The position numbers and the translations under genes were made by a program. From assembly GCA_013297995.1 (NCBI GenBank), contig JAAFJB010000001.1, forward strand, positions 1-64,000: a DNA stretch of 64,000 nt. The letters run 5' to 3'. The notes beneath the pieces are model-generated. The model searched no databases and had not been told where the DNA came from. It worked only from the letters and a program-made list of their open reading frames with translations. Within the stretch, counting starts at the first letter, position 1. Every line of letters begins with the position of its first letter. Shown piece by piece: positions 62,568 through 64,000 of this stretch. The stretch comes from Chitinophagales bacterium. Lineage in GTDB: Bacteria > Bacteroidota > Bacteroidia > Chitinophagales > Chitinophagaceae.

Positions 62568-63569
62568 TTAAGAAAGGATTCTGGCAATCTTTTGTTCCAA
62601 TAACATTAGGTCTGTAACCACAATTGCTGCTATTGCCTCCAAAACTACTGGCACGCGCAATGCAATACAGAGATCATGGCGTCCTTTTATGGAAAAATTT
62701 TCAATTTGATTGGTATTCCAGTTCCACGACGATTGCTCTTTGGGAGTTGATGAGGTTGGCTTGATTGCTATTCTAAATATCAATTCATTTCCGTTGGTAA
62801 TGCCACCAACTACACCTCCTGCATGGTTTGTACTTGTAATACCCGATGCTTGTTCAATGGCATCATTATGATCTACCCCAAACATATTGGCCGCCATAAA
62901 TCCAGTGCCAAATTCAATACCCCTTACAGCTGGTATGGCAAATGCTGCGTGACTAATTAATGATTCCACCGAATCAAAAAAATGCTCCCCTAATCCAATG
63001 GGAAGATTTGTAACCCTACATTCTACAATACCACCTACACTGTCTTTTGCATCAATGGCTTTTTGCAATCCTTTCTCTAAATCTTTCTCGCCACCAATGG
63101 AGCTTACCATTGCCGTAGCCTGTATATTTTGTATGGCTAATAATTTTTTTGCAATCACCCCTGCGGCAACCAAGCATACGGTTAACCTTCCACTAAAATG
63201 CCCTCCGCCCCTAAAATCTTCGTAACCCCCGTATTTAATATGAGCCGTAAAATCAGCGTGACCGGGTCTGGGTACCGCACGCTGCTTCTCATAATCGCCA
63301 CTACGGGTATTGTTGTTTTCAAACAGAATAGTGATAGGAGCCCCTGTAGTTTTCCCATTAAATAAACCACTTTTAAAAATAGGCAGGTCGTCTTCTTTTC
63401 TAGGAGTTGTGCCCTTTTGTACGCCCCCTTTTCTTCTTTCGGTATCCATTATAAAATCGGCAACAGATAACTGCAAGCCAGCGGGACAGCCATCAACTAC
63501 CAGTCCCACACTTTCACCATGTGATTCACCAAATATTTGTACGCTGAAAAGTCTACCAAATGAATTCAC
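62568..63569 (-). CDS. aroC: Chorismate synthase
   Basis: AroC uses reduced FMN to convert EPSP to chorismate. The 333-residue product has FGESHGESVGLVVDGCPAG near 14-32, RRKGGVQKGTTPRKEDD near 46-62, RPGHADFTAHIKYG near 100-113, and RGGGHFSGR near 119-127, covering the family signatures. The protein is somewhat shorter than the usual 350-360 residues at the C terminus. A GTG is the start codon, since no ATG fits. The gene lies 25 bases after aroA, giving the last two steps of the shikimate pathway in one operon. Confidence 0.95.
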   Translation of the reverse strand: MNSFGRLFSVQIFGESHGESVGLVVDGCPAGLQLSVADFIMDTERRKGGVQKGTTPRKEDDLPIFKSGLFNGKTTGAPITILFENNNTRSGDYEKQRAVPRPGHADFTAHIKYGGYEDFRGGGHFSGRLTVCLVAAGVIAKKLLAIQNIQATAMVSSIGGEKDLEKGLQKAIDAKDSVGGIVECRVTNLPIGLGEHFFDSVESLISHAAFAIPAVRGIEFGTGFMAANMFGVDHNDAIEQASGITSTNHAGGVVGGITNGNELIFRIAIKPTSSTPKEQSSWNWNTNQIENFSIKGRHDLCIALRVPVVLEAIAAIVVTDLMLLEQKIARILS

Positions 63570-63594
63570 TTTGCTTCTATTTTATGATGATTGA

Positions 63595-64000
63595 TCACTT
63601 CATTTCTACCCTTGCCCCTAAAGCCATTAGATGGGTGTAAAAATCAGGATATGACTTATTAATGGCTTCAGCGGCTTCAATTTCAACTGAGTTATTATAC
63701 TTTAAAGCTGCAATAGCACAGGCCATAGCAATGCGATGATCTTGTCTTGAATGCACTTTTACACGACCGGTTTTCTCCAATTCCGCACTTCCCTTTACCA
63801 GCATTAAATCTCCCTGCAATACTATTTCAACACCCAATTTAGCAAATTCATCTTGTAAAGTCAATCCCCGATCACTTTCTTTATGAGCCAGTCTATTCAC
63901 TCCTTCAATAACCGTAGTGCCCTCACAATATGAAGCCAATGCAACCAAGGGGGGAAATAAATCGGGACAATCAGTGGCATTAAAATGAAATGCCTTCATC
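63595..64000 (-). CDS. aroA: 3-phosphoshikimate 1-carboxyvinyltransferase (EPSP synthase), C-terminal part
   Basis: AroA joins shikimate-3-phosphate with PEP. Only the last about 134 residues are inside the window, and the N-terminal part continues beyond base 64000. Signatures are ATDCPDLFPPLVALASYCEG with the catalytic Asp, then RLAHKESDRGLTLQDEFAKL and HSRQDHRIAMACAIAAL. The ending NKSYPDFYTHLMALG is typical. It is the gene upstream of aroC on the same strand. Confidence 0.95.
   Translation of the reverse strand, partial: MKAFHFNATDCPDLFPPLVALASYCEGTTVIEGVNRLAHKESDRGLTLQDEFAKLGVEIVLQGDLMLVKGSAELEKTGRVKVHSRQDHRIAMACAIAALKYNNSVEIEAAEAINKSYPDFYTHLMALGARVEMK

Overview
The window is a stretch of AT-rich Bacteroidota chromosome, probably Chitinophagaceae. 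The family-level placement is inference from protein families, not from a search. The lineage signals are the TTTG-N20-TAnnTTTG promoters ahead of tRNA-Glu and rpsF, few Shine-Dalgarno sequences, a DUF5689/TonB receptor pair, a two-component propeller sensor, WG-repeat proteins and OmpA proteins with thrombospondin type-3 repeats. Most of it is core genome read on both strands in short operons. AraC (left edge) and aroA (right edge) are cut by the window.

0-10 kb: thyA-folA-membrane protein-methyltransferase operon, proline dehydrogenase, an SDR, two adjacent photolyase relatives that both deviate from type, a dipeptide epimerase, a thioesterase and a PlsC-type acyltransferase. 10-22.5 kb: HAD phosphatase, an OmpA-like protein, polyprenyl synthase-recJ, htpG, then a surface cluster of DUF5689 lipoprotein and TonB receptor facing a secreted nuclease. 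22.5-32 kb: a propeller-type sensor kinase with its NarL-type regulator, a WG/Sel1 repeat protein, the rpsF-rpsR-rplI operon with promoter and structured leader, a secreted protein and a glycine-rich RRM protein. A 17-base element is shared by the upstream regions of the WG/Sel1 gene and the secreted-protein gene.

32-42 kb: gapA and pgk, tRNA-Glu followed by a small accessory islet (broken DUF4160-like gene, DUF6364/PIN toxin-antitoxin pair, gene remnant), then miaA, a pRiA4b ORF-3-like gene, a CCA-adding enzyme, a GT9 glycosyltransferase, dapD and a DMT transporter. 42-52.5 kb: a dense signalling locus with two PAS-DHp-REC proteins lacking any ATPase domain, a lone receiver, a NarL regulator, an NtrC-type sigma-54 activator and a hybrid kinase with a C-terminal HPt. 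It is followed by two glycosyltransferase genes behind a sigma-54-like promoter.

52.5-64 kb: tRNA-Leu, a LuxE-like acyl-protein synthetase, and a plus-strand run of lipoprotein, degenerate UbiA-like protein, M42 peptidase, class I glutamine amidotransferase and ATP-grasp-like protein. Then come bioF, miaE, an OmpA/TSP3 protein, an RlpA-like protein without the catalytic His, aroC and the end of aroA.

The best candidates for undescribed biology are the ATPase-less PAS-DHp-REC pair within a complete phosphorelay gene set, the amidotransferase/ATP-grasp cluster, and the paired photolyase relatives. No phage, insertion sequence or CRISPR array was seen.
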